From assembly GCA_037176885.1 (NCBI GenBank), contig JAWWNJ010000025.1:930001-994000 (forward strand): DNA of 64,000 nt. The letters are read 5' to 3'. Positions 28,760 to 39,784 of the stretch are shown in pieces. Every line of letters begins with the position of its first letter. Position 1 is the stretch's first letter. Source of the DNA: Favolaschia claudopus (Eukaryota > Basidiomycota > Agaricomycetes > Agaricales > Mycenaceae). Below the pieces are notes generated by a model. The model was not told where the DNA came from, did not search any database, and was given only the letters and a program-made list of their open reading frames with translations. Position numbers and translations under genes: made by a program.

Positions 28760-29644
28760 TCACAAGAGAATCGTGAATGCCGCGGCGCATGCCGTCAATG
28801 CAGCGACAAACGGCAAGACGTGTACGTTCGAAGCCATGGGACCGAGAGCAGCAGCAGCGTTGTTGCTGGCCGACGGACTGGGGCTGGACCCGGAGCCTGA
28901 GCCTGAGGGAGAGCTCGGGCGGGAGGGAGCAGAGGACTGCGAGTTGGAAGCGCTGGCAGGGTTGGAAGGGGCAGAGCTGGAAGAACCTGGAAGTACGGCC
29001 GAGTTCGAGCTGCCGCCCGACGCGCTATTCGAAGGGTCGTTGTTGAAAGTGGGAGCTGCAACGGCGGTCGAGGGATCCTTGAGGGCACCAGTTCCGTAAC
29101 CAACGTCCTCTCCGTTCGCCCCTTTCTCCGTCTCCGTGGGGGGAGTGGAAGAGCCATCGGCACCGGCGAGGAGGAAACGCGTGGTCCATGTGACGTTGGG
29201 GTTCCGCCCGAGGTGAACTGGTAGAAGTAGATTTTCGAGTTGGGGGTGACCTATAGACGGACGAACAAGGTCAATCATACTTTCGGACCTGAAATACAGT
29301 TTCACTAACCTCAGGGCAGTCATAATCGAAAACGCCGTCCTTCGTACCATCTTGTTTGGTAGCAACGGCTATGATGGAACGTTTGATCAACGGGGGCAAC
29401 TAAGAAGAAGGAAGGGGGAACGTACTAGTAATGTGGACCATTTTTTCGTTGGCACCAGTCATGAGTTCGATAGCCATGTCTTTCCAGGCATCAGTGCCGG
29501 CGGAGTCGCCTGCCCAGCTAATGTGGCATTTGGTGCCCTCGTTAAAAACGTCGTTGGGTCCCGGTGCGTTGGGTGCAAACTTCGGCGTTGGACAAAAGAA
29601 TGGCGCTTGAAGCGAGAACAGCAGCAAAAACGGTGGAGGAGCAT
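28760..29644 (-). CDS. KRE9/KNH-like Ser-rich GPI-anchored surface protein, frame disturbed
   Basis: A conserved secreted module is visible: FAPNAPGPNDVFNEGTKC, SWAGD, WKDMAIELMTGANEKMVHIT, then in further exons KQDGTKDGVFDYDCPEVTPN, SKIYFYQFTSG and NPNVTWTTRFLLAGADGS. This fits the Ser/Thr-rich GPI-anchored KRE9/KNH-type Ig-like domain. A long Ser/Pro/Gly/Ala region follows, with a terminal hydrophobic segment (HVLPFVAALTACAAAFTILL), a classical GPI signal, so a plasma membrane or cell-wall location is expected. Two frame problems occur. A leader-like stretch (VFAAVLASSAILLSNAEV) lies in a different frame from both the ATG at 29644 and the mature domain (break near 29580). QFTSGG and NPNVTW are also one base out of frame near 29201-29210. 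The start codon is therefore provisional. Confidence 0.65.
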
Positions 29645-30076
29645 GACTTTTCAAGCTTGAAGGCGGAAAAATGTAGGGTAAGAGGGAGAAAGGAAGAAAA
29701 TGTGGCGAGATCAGCATACATTGGCAGTTATATAACGAGTGGCAGTTGTAGAGAGGGACAGGGAGGAGATTAATCCTGTGCAAGCAGTGGGGGAGGAGAG
29801 GATGAGGGGAAGATGTCACACGAGTCACATCTCCTCAAAACTGAATTTGTTTGACGTCCCTTGATCCCGGCGACTTGTTGCCGTGTCAGCGCCCACTGTC
29901 GGCAGCCACGAAGAACACTGCACAATCTCTCCAGAAACGATAATCCGATTATCTTGGTATGTTTGAGAAGGAAAAATCCGTATACAGCTCGAACTAGTCC
30001 AAACCCCCCGCGTCGTGTCGTCACCCGCTGTCAAACATTGAATTCGCAGATCGTCGCATGTAACTAGGGAAGAATT

Positions 30077-30856
30077 CTATTCTTCCTCGATGGGACGGTG
30101 GATCTAAAAATAAAGCGAGGTAGATGAGTGCAAGGCCGAGTCGACAAAATTAGTACGAACTTCGTTAGCCAGACGAATCCATTCCGAGAGAGATCGTAGA
30201 TATTCGTCTCGAGCAGAGTCCACCGGAATATCCGGATGCCAAACCACCAGAGAATCGAATTGCGCGGTAGGCATCAACGTCCGACACCGTTCCTCGTCTT
30301 CCGCTCCAATGAAATCATCCTCTTCTTCGTTCTCATCGTCCTCATCACGCGTCGCGCTCCGGGTAACCCGACCCGATTTGTTGTTTCCTCTTGGCTTCGC
30401 TTTCGTGATTTTCTTCTTATTCTTCTTGAACGCAGCGGTCCTTCCCACCAACGCCGACGAAGCAGCAGGGCTCTTCATCACGAGCCCCGAGTAGCCTGAT
30501 GGCAAGGGAACTTTCAGACCCTGCATCGTTCTCCCGCGGAAAGTCGCGATGAAGCGCGTCGTGGCGTCGGTGACGCGTCGCACGAGGAGGTTAGGGTCTG
30601 CTGGAGGCTCGTCTTTCTCTGCAGACGTGGCATCCGCGTCGGTGGGTTCGACTACGGGTTCCATCTCCACGTCGGGCACCGGGATCGGACATAATGATGG
30701 TTGGGCGACTTGTTCTTTCGCGGCTTCGACAAGGAAATAGGTCGCGATGGGAGCGGGCCCGTCGTGGGCGATGTGGAATGGCATGAGATTTGGGGAGGCA
30801 TGCGGGAGGGATGTAACGTCGGAAATGGGTGCGATTTTCAGCGTTGGTGCAGCCAT
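30077..30856 (-). CDS. RNH203: Ribonuclease H2 subunit C
   Basis: Exons 30856-30161 and 30103-30077 give 240 aa; the last intron has a weak GTTCGT donor, and the tiny last exon encodes IHRPIEEE. Matches to the RNASEH2C (Ylr154-type) family: PNLMPFHIAHDGPAPIATYF at residues ~23-42, then FIATFRGRTMQGLKVPLPSG and YSGLV. A basic, possibly nuclear-localising insert (KKNKKKITKAKPRG) and an acidic run follow, then the C-terminal helix ending SEWIRLANE. Subunit C pairs with subunit B to scaffold the catalytic subunit, which removes ribonucleotides from DNA and degrades RNA:DNA hybrids in the nucleus. The insert makes it longer than the yeast protein (110 aa). Confidence 0.82.
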
Positions 30857-31190
30857 ATTTCTTTGCAGCAGGTGGTTGGGTTTGAGTTGGGTGCGTCACG
30901 TAGCACGAGATCTTGTCACACCGCGTTTTGATATCTAGAAAAATACAAGTAAATAGCGCGAAATAATTAATTGGCAGTTCTGCAGCGTTCAATTCTGGGT
31001 CAGTGAATACGCGACGCTCCCAAGTTTCCGTCGTGAGTGAAACAAGGAACTCACGCTGATGAACAAACGGAACATCCAGATCCCGTACTTTTCGACTTTT
31101 GTGCCATGACATAGAATTTCGAAGGAGATACAGAACGCAAAACAACAAAGCATTCAACACAGAGCGAGCCAGCTATACATACATATGGAT

Positions 31191-32672
31191 TCAAGACTCA
31201 AGAGTCGCCATCGACACGTCACCGCCTGTTCCAGGCTCGACATCATCCTGCGACTTTGTCGCGCGCGCCTGCTTCCTAGCTAAACCTCGAGCTTCCAAAG
31301 CTTCGAGTTCGGCTTTTATTTTCTCCTGGGAACAGAGTCGACTCAGTATCAAGGTGTAGCGAAGATATATCGTGCTGCTAACCGCTTTAGATTCGAGGTC
31401 AGCTTTGTCGAAAATGGAGTACGGAGTTGGAGGCGGAGGGGTGTTTTTCGAATCTAAGATGCGCTGAGCGAGTAGATACATGTAATGAAGAGATGATATT
31501 CACTATAGGCGGTGTAGGTAAAGACTTCGGCCATGTAATCGTGATTTCGCCGGTATCTTGTCATTGACAACGCCCGGATGGAAATAGTGTCGTTCTCATC
31601 TGCGTGAGCGTTGGGGATAGTTCAAAGAAAGAAATTCAACATTGCGTACCGCCCGAGTCTTCATCATCTATCCGACCTGGACGCTATATTATCCCAGTAA
31701 AGAAGAGCAGTCGGGAAAAGATTATTCTGCTCACCGTGCTACTCCCAGCCCGCGCTCGCTGTTCTTGCTCCCTCCGTCGGTCCAATATCGCCATATTGTT
31801 GTTTTGCTGCGCCACCATCGCCTGCGGAGAATTAAATCCCATACCCATAGGCATGCCCATCCCGCCCATCCCACCACCACCCATTCCCCCCATCCCCGGC
31901 CCCCCGCCAGAACCTGGAGGGAAGACCTTCTGTCCAGCTTTGTCCCCGACGACATACACCGATGGTTCGTTGAATGTGCGCAACGGGTAGGACCGCACGG
32001 CTTGATTCATTAGGGTCCCCTCGATACCTGCACTGGGCGCGTTAGAATTCAAAACATGCAGAAGCGGGACGAGGGAGCAGCAGCGTACGAGCCATAGGTC
32101 CCCGTGAGTAATGGACTAGTATGAGTTGGGGGTGACCGCCTTTTATGATGCGGTATCGGCGACGCAGGCGGAAAGCGGTTTGGTCGACGCCTGGAATGAA
32201 GCCGAATTTCACCTCATGGACCTCGAGCTCCTGGAGGCAGAATTATGATTGTGAATTCACAAAAGTGCAGCACTCACCCTTGGCTGTCCTCCAACCATCA
32301 CAGGAGGGATATTGAATTTGGTTTCAGGCTCTTGATACCTTATTCCATCAATGGGGAAAGGCGCTTGTCCAGGAATGAAGAGAAGAAAGGTTTGACCCTC
32401 TGCAAGAAGACAGATAAAGCAAAGTAGCATTTGGGATTTATATCCTAGCCAACCTTGTGGTTTATCGACATAGCCCCAAGAGAAGGGAACGTTCACCGCA
32501 TGTTGAGTACCGCGTATAAGCAACATAGCAGCTATTGTCGCGATGAAGACCTTCATTTGTACAACGCAAGATGGCAGAAGGAAGGCAGACCATTTTCCAT
32601 GGTGAGTTCTCTATGTAGACCGAGACTTTCTGGGAAACGGAGGCAGAGACCCTCATTCTGCGCCTGCTGCAT
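31191..32672 (-). CDS. ssr4: SWI/SNF and RSC chromatin-remodelling subunit Ssr4
   Basis: Start at 32672 (MQQAQNEGLCLRFPESL, exon 32672-32621), then 32531-32454 (MLLIRGTQHAVNVPFSWGYV), 32399-32278 (FLLFIPGQAPFPIDGIRYQE), 32230-32089 (ELEVHEVKFGFIPGVDQTAF, RRRYRIIKGGHPQLILVHYS) and an exon from 32027 (NQAVRSYPLRTFNEPSVYVV, a Gly/Met-rich linker, then AILDRRREQEQRARA). A small exon encodes RPGRIDDEDSG, followed by ISIRALSMTRYRRNHDYMAE and the end EKIKAELEALEARGLARKQ. Ssr4 is a fungal-specific subunit shared by the SWI/SNF and RSC nucleosome remodellers. All junctions I checked keep phase. At least eight short exons make it one of the most intron-dense genes in the window. Confidence 0.85.
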
Positions 32673-32938
32673 ACTGTTCGCGATTTTGATCGAAATGGGA
32701 AAGAGTGGGCGCGTCGAAGGCTGTGCTGGAATTTGGCCTCATTTGCGCGTTGCTCGGATTTATCCGAACGTTGTTGAAGCCAACTTGCTCTTGACTTCCT
32801 CTTCAAATCACAGGGCGAATGACTATTTGAAGTTGCCATACAAGTCTTCTCTTCAGTTTATTGCTCATCTTTGCCATTCGGGGTGTCTTCGCCGACCGGG
32901 AAAGTCTACCCGATGCTCTATTCAATGCCAGCGTCAAA

Positions 32939-34612
32939 ATGGATAACAGCTCCGCTACTCGTCCTCACTTCAACTTGTGCTTGCCCCCCTCCATCGAATT
33001 GGCCCGAATTCTTGCATTTGAGTCTCAGCCATGACCTTGATGCACCCTTCTTTCGTCTGGCTCTATCTCGCTCATTTCTTCGCTCGCGACGTTCTGGCTG
33101 GGTTAATAGAGCAGGATCCCTCTGCATCACACGCGACACTGAGTAAAAGAGTCGAAGAATCACTGGATAAGACTTATCGCGAGGTGGAATTGACGTTTCA
33201 TCATCTGGAAGATGGGACGTTCAAACGTTTATGGTTCGTGTTGTTCTCTTTGTTCTTTCCAGTTCTAACGCTCAGCCTCACAGGCAGCGCACAGTGGCAG
33301 ATCGCGTACGCGTCCTTAGCATTGGCCCATATTTCGTTTGTGATGCCCTTGATGACAACGAAAGACTGTCCTTTCGACGCACTGCACGAATGGTTGAAGC
33401 ATTGTTGGAACGATTTCGCCATCTTGTGAAATATCACATCCTGTGGCACGAGCGTCCATCGATGACTTTGCATCGTGTTACCCCCAAATACGAACGCTTT
33501 ACTCTGTCTCTTGCTTCCACCTTCCTGGCAGCCCCGTTCGCATCTTCCTGTTCGCTTCGCATTCTCACAGTGGAATGCTCCTTGGACAAGGCTGAATTCC
33601 TATTCTCGCCCGGAACAGCGCCGCATGCTCTGGAGGAATTTAATCTTTGTATTCGTGATGACGGCGAAAATCCAGACTCTGCAGGCTACATTGTGGTCCA
33701 CCATCTAGCGCGTTTTCTTAACAATATGCAATCCACTCTGCGATCTTTCTCGTTCGAGACATCTCTTGAAGCAGATTTCTCTCCCTTATTTTCGGCCCTT
33801 GGATCTTTCGTTCGCCTGTCTACACTGGCGCTGTCAATCCCCATGTCGGATGCCCATTTCAGGCACCCGTCAGCTTTGAAGGGTTTCTTAAATTTACACC
33901 GTGGCACCCTGAAGTGTCTTTCGCTTCACGGGCACCCTACAAGTCCACCTCACAGAATAGGGACTCGGACAGGCGGCCGTTGGCTGTCTGAGGCTCTGAC
34001 CGGCGTCATGTTCACTTCATTGCAAACGCTCAACCTGAACACGAGTTTTGTCCAATTGGACATTGTCATCCTCTGTGTCCGACAGTGGGCCGGTTCGCTG
34101 TCATCCCTCGACCTCGCAGGAGAATACCTGAGCTATGACGCACTGCAAGCTATTCTCGAAGCCCTGTCAGTGTCAAAGAATCAGCTGGACAGCCTGAGGG
34201 TTAGTCCGGAGTGCCTGTGCCCGGAGCTGATAGACATGCTGGCGCAACACCTCCCCAGCCTCACCAAACTGTATCTCAGGGTACGGTCCTTTGCGCCACA
34301 CCGGTTTGAGGCGGCGTCACAATTAGTTGCGCCGCTACGCCCGACCAGTCAGCATCTCAGCGACTGTCGTAACGGACAGATAGGTGGGCCCGGTCAATCG
34401 GTGCGTTGTTGTCTCGACACTTTGCGGCGTTTTATTGAATTTGCTGACTGACCGACTGCTTTTGTAAGGGACGGTTCTGCGCGGAGATGGGTATCCGTAA
34501 ATACCAAGGATGGAAATTGCGGGACATCGACGTTTGGATGTTTGCCAGGAGGAGACTGCAGTTTCAATATTGGTGCGTCGCTGCTATACGCGACAGTCTC
34601 GGACAGAGGTGA
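32939..34612 (+). pseudogene. F-box/LRR-like gene 1, damaged at both ends
   Basis: Paralogue of the gene at 35283. The N-terminal F-box-like LPPSIELARILAFESQP (from 32939) runs into a stop, and the continuation (HPSFVWLYLAHFFARDVLAG, then LDKTYREVELTFHHLEDG) is in another frame from about 33031. An intron 33233-33291 leads to QRTVADRVRVLSIGPYFV and a long leucine-rich segment open to 34451 (SSLDLAGEYLSYDALQAILE; CPELIDMLAQHLPSLTKLYL). The C-terminal end matching its neighbour (IRKYQGWKLRDIDVW) appears only beyond that stop and in a different frame, ending at 34612. F-box proteins recruit substrates to SCF ubiquitin ligases. This copy is either a pseudogene or mis-sequenced. Confidence 0.5.
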
Positions 34613-35282
34613 CGCGGACAGTTAATGAATACCGACCGGACGCTAGTCTTGCGATGATTGTGGACGTTTTTAGGCATGTATAGTTTCCAGATTTGGGATA
34701 TTAAAGTAAACGGAACATGACTCAAACGCCGATGCGCAAGAAAGACGCCGAGGCACCACTTTACGAGTACGTTTTTCGCTCGATTCATTGGTTGACTTTT
34801 TTAATGCAGGCCACTGTAAGGAATCCCCTACCTGTAAGGTCTATTCGCGACGCTCCTGTTTGCCACAGCGACAGTTACAAACTCGAATATTCGACAACGC
34901 ATGCCCATTTTTCCTTGTATGGACGATGACATTTGACAGTCTCTAGTCCGTCATGCTGCGGATAACCGAAAAATAGGCCTGAAGGTCGTAGAAAAATTGC
35001 TGAGGTTCAGCGGTTTTCATGGAAGGGCTGACTGAGCGAACTATAAATCTGCTGGCGGCTTGAAGATGAATCCGAAGGCACACCGGATTCCCGGTCTCTT
35101 TCCGTCGGTCGGCTAAAGTCGGCTAATTGGGTCCGGACCGATTTCCTAAATGGGACGCGAGGAGGAATTAATCAAGTCTTGACAGTTCCAACGACAGATG
35201 TCTTACAGTCAGTCGACGGCCGCGAGCAGAGTACAAATGGTCTCATCTATCCACCTTCCGACGCCCCTCCCCGTCCCCCACC
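34613..35282. other. Spacer between the two F-box-like genes
   Basis: About 670 bases with no exon I can support. The right end, with GTCGGCTAAAGTCGGCTAAT near 35108, is the probable promoter of the next gene. Confidence 0.35.
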
Positions 35283-36880
35283 ATGATGAGCTACGCTCCT
35301 CCCCCACCTATCTGCCTCCCCTCGGAAATTTGGATGCAAATCGCTGATTATTTGCCGCCTCAAATGGTCGGCGACCTCTACACCGTGAACAGTCAATGGT
35401 TTGACATCGCTATGAACGCCCGCTATAACCAAGTCAGCTTTGCGTTTCTCAATCGCGCTTTGCTACGTGATTTGGACCGTCTACGGTGCGCAATCCGATC
35501 TGCTCTCATCTCACCTTATCTCATGTTGCTCGCAGAGATCCTGCCGTGGCAAGACGTGTTCGGACGCTACACGTACATCCTTATTTTGTGAAGGAAATTA
35601 TGGAGAGGACACAAGAGCCTTCACCAATCACGACCTGCCGTCGTCCTCTACCTGCCCATCACCACCCTTTGCGAGGCAAGTTTAAACTGGCCCGAGGACT
35701 TTTTCGCGACCGCGATCATAGGCGCATCGCGCGCGGCACGAGAACGTCTGCGTTGCACGAGTTCGGATCCCCCGCAGACCTTGTCCAGACACTAGTCGAC
35801 GTCATTTCGCGTCTACCGAACGTTACACATTATCACATCGCATGGAGTGGTCTTCATTCCATCTCCGATTTCCCCGTCCCCTTCTTGGCTGCGGCGTTCA
35901 GCCCATCGGTTCTTCAGCTCACTCTCGAGATTTCACTCGAGAAGACCGTGGACTTGTTGAGTCATACGGCAGCCTTGGAGAATTTGGAGGAACTTGACTT
36001 GTTCCTCCGTCTGGATCATACACAGTCGGCCGAGACATATGAACAAATTCTCGTCGACCATCTCGCTCCCGCCATTAATCGCCTGCACTCCTCTCTACAG
36101 AAGCTCTCGCTCCGTCTATGTGAGCCATTAGACATCTCACCACTCTTTGACTCTCTCCGAGTCCTCCCCGTCTTGGACTGTCTCAGCCTCTCGATTCCCA
36201 TGACCCGCCCCCATCTCGGTCATCCCTCTGGCTTGGGTAATTTTCTCAACCGACACCGTCACTCCCTCCGACATCTCGCGTTGCGCGCTTCAGAGCTCAG
36301 CGGAGATGGTCTTATGCCCGCCGAGGATCCGTTATCCGAATGGATTAACGACGCTCTCTCGTTCGTCACCGGTCCAGTGAAGCTACGTACACTCGAAGTC
36401 AGCCTCACCCTTTTCCCCGTTGAGGCCACCGCGATGGTTCTCGGGCGCTTTGCACGCACGCTGCACTCGCTTACACTCACCGGGCGTCACCTTCCATGGG
36501 ACCGCGTCGACGAGCTGCTCGGTGCCGTCCGCCGCTCTGGTGCGACTCGTCTCAGCACCCTCCGTCTCGGCGCCATCACATTAAGCCCCGAGCTCATCGA
36601 CCTCCTCGCTGAGAAGCTGCCCTCTTTACGGCGACTCGAGCTACTCGTCCGAGACGTTGTCGGCTGCGAGGGCGATCTCCCATTGTACTACGACGGCCCC
36701 GAGCAGGACGACAACCAAATCGGCAACTTCCTCAGTGAGATGGAATTGCGACGCTACCCCGATTGGGGTCTACGTTCAATTTCGCTGACACGGAGCTCTT
36801 TCCCGTACCGTCTGCAATACGCAGCGGATTATAGGGATGTGTTTTTGGAATGCATTCCTTCTCTTGCTAGGGCGTATTAG
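35283..36880 (+). CDS. F-box/LRR-like protein 2
   Basis: Exons 35283-35485 and 35536-36880 give 515 aa. The N-terminus carries an F-box-like helix set (ICLPSEIWMQIADYLPPQMV, DLYTVNSQWFDIAMNARY). The rest is a chain of irregular leucine-rich repeats (LENLEELDLFLRL, SLQKLSLRLCEPLDISPLF, VLDCLSLSIPM, TLHSLTLTGRHLPW, LSTLRLGAITLSPELIDLLA, LPSLRRLELLVRDV). This layout is the common, highly expanded agaricomycete F-box family thought to select targets for SCF-type ubiquitination; the actual target is unknown. The frame is clean, and gene 1 just upstream is a diverged tandem copy. Confidence 0.7.
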
Positions 36881-37391
36881 CCATAGCCGCGTTGGGATTG
36901 ATTAATTTCTTTTTTTTTCCTATGCTTGGCGGTCCGGGGTTCGGCTGAGCTGCCCCATCGCGTATTATTGCATCGTTCCCCCGGATTTCCCGTTTAACCG
37001 CATCCTGTCCTTGTAGCAAAGCATAACATCTATCATCAGTCTCTCGTTTACACATACATTTTGTTCTCAATCGTTTACTGCCTACAACAATACAATAGAC
37101 TCGGAAACTACTTTGGCATAAGGATCGTACGCGTATCCTAGAACGTGAATTTTGATTGACATTGAATAATGTATTGAAGTTTCTTCCTTGTTTCTTCCGT
37201 TTTTCTTCCTCATTTCGCTCGGGACACCACAGTTCTATTCCAATACCTCGGTCTCTGACCAACGTAGTACCGCGGCGAATACCCTCTTCATCAGAGCATC
37301 TTCAACGTTGAGGCCTGCTCCCCGATCTCAGGATCTGGACCACTCGAGGAAACAATCCTTCGCGCATTGACAAGGGCCCTCAAAGGCCCCA
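36881..37391. other. Convergent intergenic region
   Basis: 3' flanks of the F-box-like gene (+) and the kinase-like gene (-). A minus-strand frame of 131 codons (37262-36867) crosses it but shows no motif. No other feature seen. Confidence 0.4.
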
Positions 37392-38600
37392 TCAATCTGA
37401 ATCAGACTCCGGACGAAACCGCCTCTCGTGAAAATACTCATACTCCCGCTTCGGTTCACGAGCTGCAAGTGCGTTTCTCAAGCGCTTCAACTCTGTGCAC
37501 CTATCCTTCCCGGAGCAACGGTGACCTGTCGTGGCAAGGTGAAAGTCGATAATCTTCAGATCACCAGCAGGGTCTCGAACGAAGTTTCGTGGCCTGAGGT
37601 CTCTGTGACGAATGCCAGCAGAATGCAGTTCCGCTGCTTTTTCCAAGATCATTTGGGCCCTTCACATTCCAGGTTTGTTAGCTGAAGTCTAATAAGATAG
37701 GTACTGTGACTTACTCCTCAGTGGTAATGTTCTCGAATGATTCTAACGGAATTCCTCCGTTTCCCAAAACTAGAACGAGAGTACCGCGACTATTTCCGAA
37801 GAGGCCATAGTAAGCGTGGAGTGATCCCATTTTTGCCCGACTTGGCCAGATAGTCATGGACCAAGCTTTCTTGCCGTATGGATTCTCGATTGTCGTAAGA
37901 CTGCGCCTCCATTTCAGACGGATCGTGGGCTCGCGGAAGGCCAATCTTCGCCACGACCGGCGTAGTTTGGTTGTCGTCAGTGCCATCTTCAAGTATCATT
38001 TTCCCAGCCCACGCAATGCCTGTCCCCTCTTTGTTGAGCCTCTCTTCAATTATGATTCCGGCGTGGCGGATAGCATTGGAATTCCTCTGCGCGTCCCTTT
38101 CGGATATCCGCGACAAGTGGTCAAATCCGTTCGACCACAAACGGTAGCGGACGACTTTGAAGGCGAGATGTATATCCTGGAATCAATCAGGATGTATGCA
38201 AATTTCACTGCACTGAAATGGAGGTACATACCTTGAGAGCTACATTCGGATTCGTATGCTCCTCGCTGTAGCTCGGGGACATATCCACAGGGACCTGCTT
38301 CCCCGGCGTGCAACCTTCCTCTACTTCGTCGCGTCCGACGCCCGGGACGGTGCTCAAGTACCCACGGTTGGGCAGGTTATGAGCAATGTGGTTGTCATAT
38401 CGTTCAACTGCGTCGGCATATGCGTACACCGTCAGAGCGGTCGCTCGAAGAATCGGACTGTCCGTGTTTTGCAGGAATTTGGAGAGCGTCAAGGTGCCCG
38501 TGGCTCGATGCCTCTCTACGAGCAGAGCAATGTTATGGCAAGTTATCTGTGCAACAGACCCATCATATCTTATAATCCGTGCCGAAGTCTATACAGAAGG
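37392..38600 (-). CDS. Protein kinase-like domain, likely C-terminal part of a larger gene
   Basis: Minus-strand pieces: VERHRATGTLTLSKFLQNTD and LRATALTVYAYADAVERY (~38550-38400), then NPNVALK joined across an intron to DIHLAFKVVRYRLWSNGFDH (~38180-38120), WAGKMILEDG, PVVAKIGLPRAHDPSEMEAQ, RQESLVHDYLAKSGKNGITP, then (one base out of frame near 37822) YYGLFGNSRGTLVLVLGNGG. The last exon has the catalytic loop HSAGIRHRDLRPRNFV and LKIIDFHLATTG. HRDLxxxN is the protein-kinase-like catalytic loop; IIDFH replaces the usual DFG. Such divergent kinase-like proteins are abundant in mushrooms, and their substrates are unknown. The frame break is an extra T in CGCTTAC. The start is unresolved; see the adjoining upstream feature. 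Confidence 0.5.
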
Positions 38601-38608
38601 TTCAAACT

Positions 38609-39784
38609 TCAGTTTATGATTTGTGCGGCAGAATTTGGTTCGTTACCCTCGACCAGCAAAGACGCGGCCTGCGTGACATCTTCCTTCAAGCCATCTCTCA
38701 CATCGTTTGGCAGATTGAGCTCGTCGCTTGCGAGCTTGATAGCAGCCTCGAATGATGCGCTGTCCTCCCATTCAAATGCAGACCTGCCCGGCTGCCTGCC
38801 ATCGCAGATTTCGATTTCGTCGCGTTTGCGATTCAGTTTCTTCGTTCGAGATCCAGTTTTGACTGGAATGCGATACTTTTCCTCGTATCCACGAAGCAAC
38901 TTTATCAAGCGAACGATCTCTGCACGCAACTCCTCCAAGTCGGTGGCAACAAAAGTTTTGGTGGCGGAGGGTGCGTCGAGTGGGGATTCGTCCTGAAATC
39001 TTTGAGCTGCTTCCTCGTATTGGTTTTCGGCTTGGTGGGTTTTGGGGAATTTCGTGCAACCCACACATTTTAGCTTTGGCCAGAAGCTATCGAGGTAACC
39101 TCTCTGGAGGCACCAGACAATGATGTAGATGCCCAGAACTATGCGCGGGGTGAAGTGGCAAATGCTCTTGTATTTCTCCGTGTATAGGACCTCGAAACAA
39201 GGTTGCCTTATGTCAGGCGGCGCGGTGAGTGCTGGCCATAACGATTCCCACTGTTCTGGGTCGCTCCTCGACGTCAATGCAGGGCCTATCACATTGTGTC
39301 CGTAAGTAGACGGGGAAGATTCGATGGTACGGTCGAATTCCAGAGAACAAAATTCTGTGAAGACATTGCGGGGAAAACTATTCCTGCCGTTGCGGATTTT
39401 GTCGACGTCGAAGCAGGCGAGCGTCGCAAACACGCACGAAACCCAGTAGATTCTGTTCTGCACCAGTTTGACACTATACTCCCCCACGTAATGGTCTGGG
39501 TCAGGAATTGTGATGTTGGTCCTCATAATTCGACAGAGGTCTTCAATATTGAGGGACTCGTCCGCAATTGACTTCCTTTCGCTGAGAGAGCGAACAAAGT
39601 TCTCTTCCAGCTTGGTAGAAAGCCCTGGATCGAATCCTGCCTTTGATAACTGTAGCCACAGTGGCATGTGGTAGTCATACTCTTCCGCTCCCCCACTTTC
39701 GGCGTGGAGATGCTCGCCGTGGGTGATTGGATCTTGTTCCCAGTGGATGCATTGCAAAATTTGCTGGATGATTGGGTTGTCCAT
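38609..39784 (-). CDS. Unknown protein, possibly N-terminal half of the kinase-like gene
   Basis: A 391-codon uninterrupted frame from the probable start MDNPIIQQILQCIHWEQDP. It contains YDYHMPLWLQLSKAGFDPGL, YWVSCVFATLACFDVDKIRN, RIVLGIYIIVWCLQRGYLDS with a nearby Cys pair (KCVGCTKF), a coiled coil (DLEELRAEIVRLIKLLRGYE) and a basic segment (SRTKKLNRKRDE). I do not recognise a domain. Its stop lies less than 60 bases before kinase-like text in another frame on the same strand (TSARIIRYDGSVAQITCHNI). The two could be one gene joined by an intron or separated by a one-base error; I could not find a canonical donor in the right phase. Confidence 0.5.
   Translation of the reverse strand: MDNPIIQQILQCIHWEQDPITHGEHLHAESGGAEEYDYHMPLWLQLSKAGFDPGLSTKLEENFVRSLSERKSIADESLNIEDLCRIMRTNITIPDPDHYVGEYSVKLVQNRIYWVSCVFATLACFDVDKIRNGRNSFPRNVFTEFCSLEFDRTIESSPSTYGHNVIGPALTSRSDPEQWESLWPALTAPPDIRQPCFEVLYTEKYKSICHFTPRIVLGIYIIVWCLQRGYLDSFWPKLKCVGCTKFPKTHQAENQYEEAAQRFQDESPLDAPSATKTFVATDLEELRAEIVRLIKLLRGYEEKYRIPVKTGSRTKKLNRKRDEIEICDGRQPGRSAFEWEDSASFEAAIKLASDELNLPNDVRDGLKEDVTQAASLLVEGNEPNSAAQIIN

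Noticed and set aside
36867..37262. 131-codon minus-strand frame downstream of F-box-like gene 2
   Set aside because: It lies in the shared 3' flank, has no motif, and its start overlaps a T-rich 3' UTR-like run.
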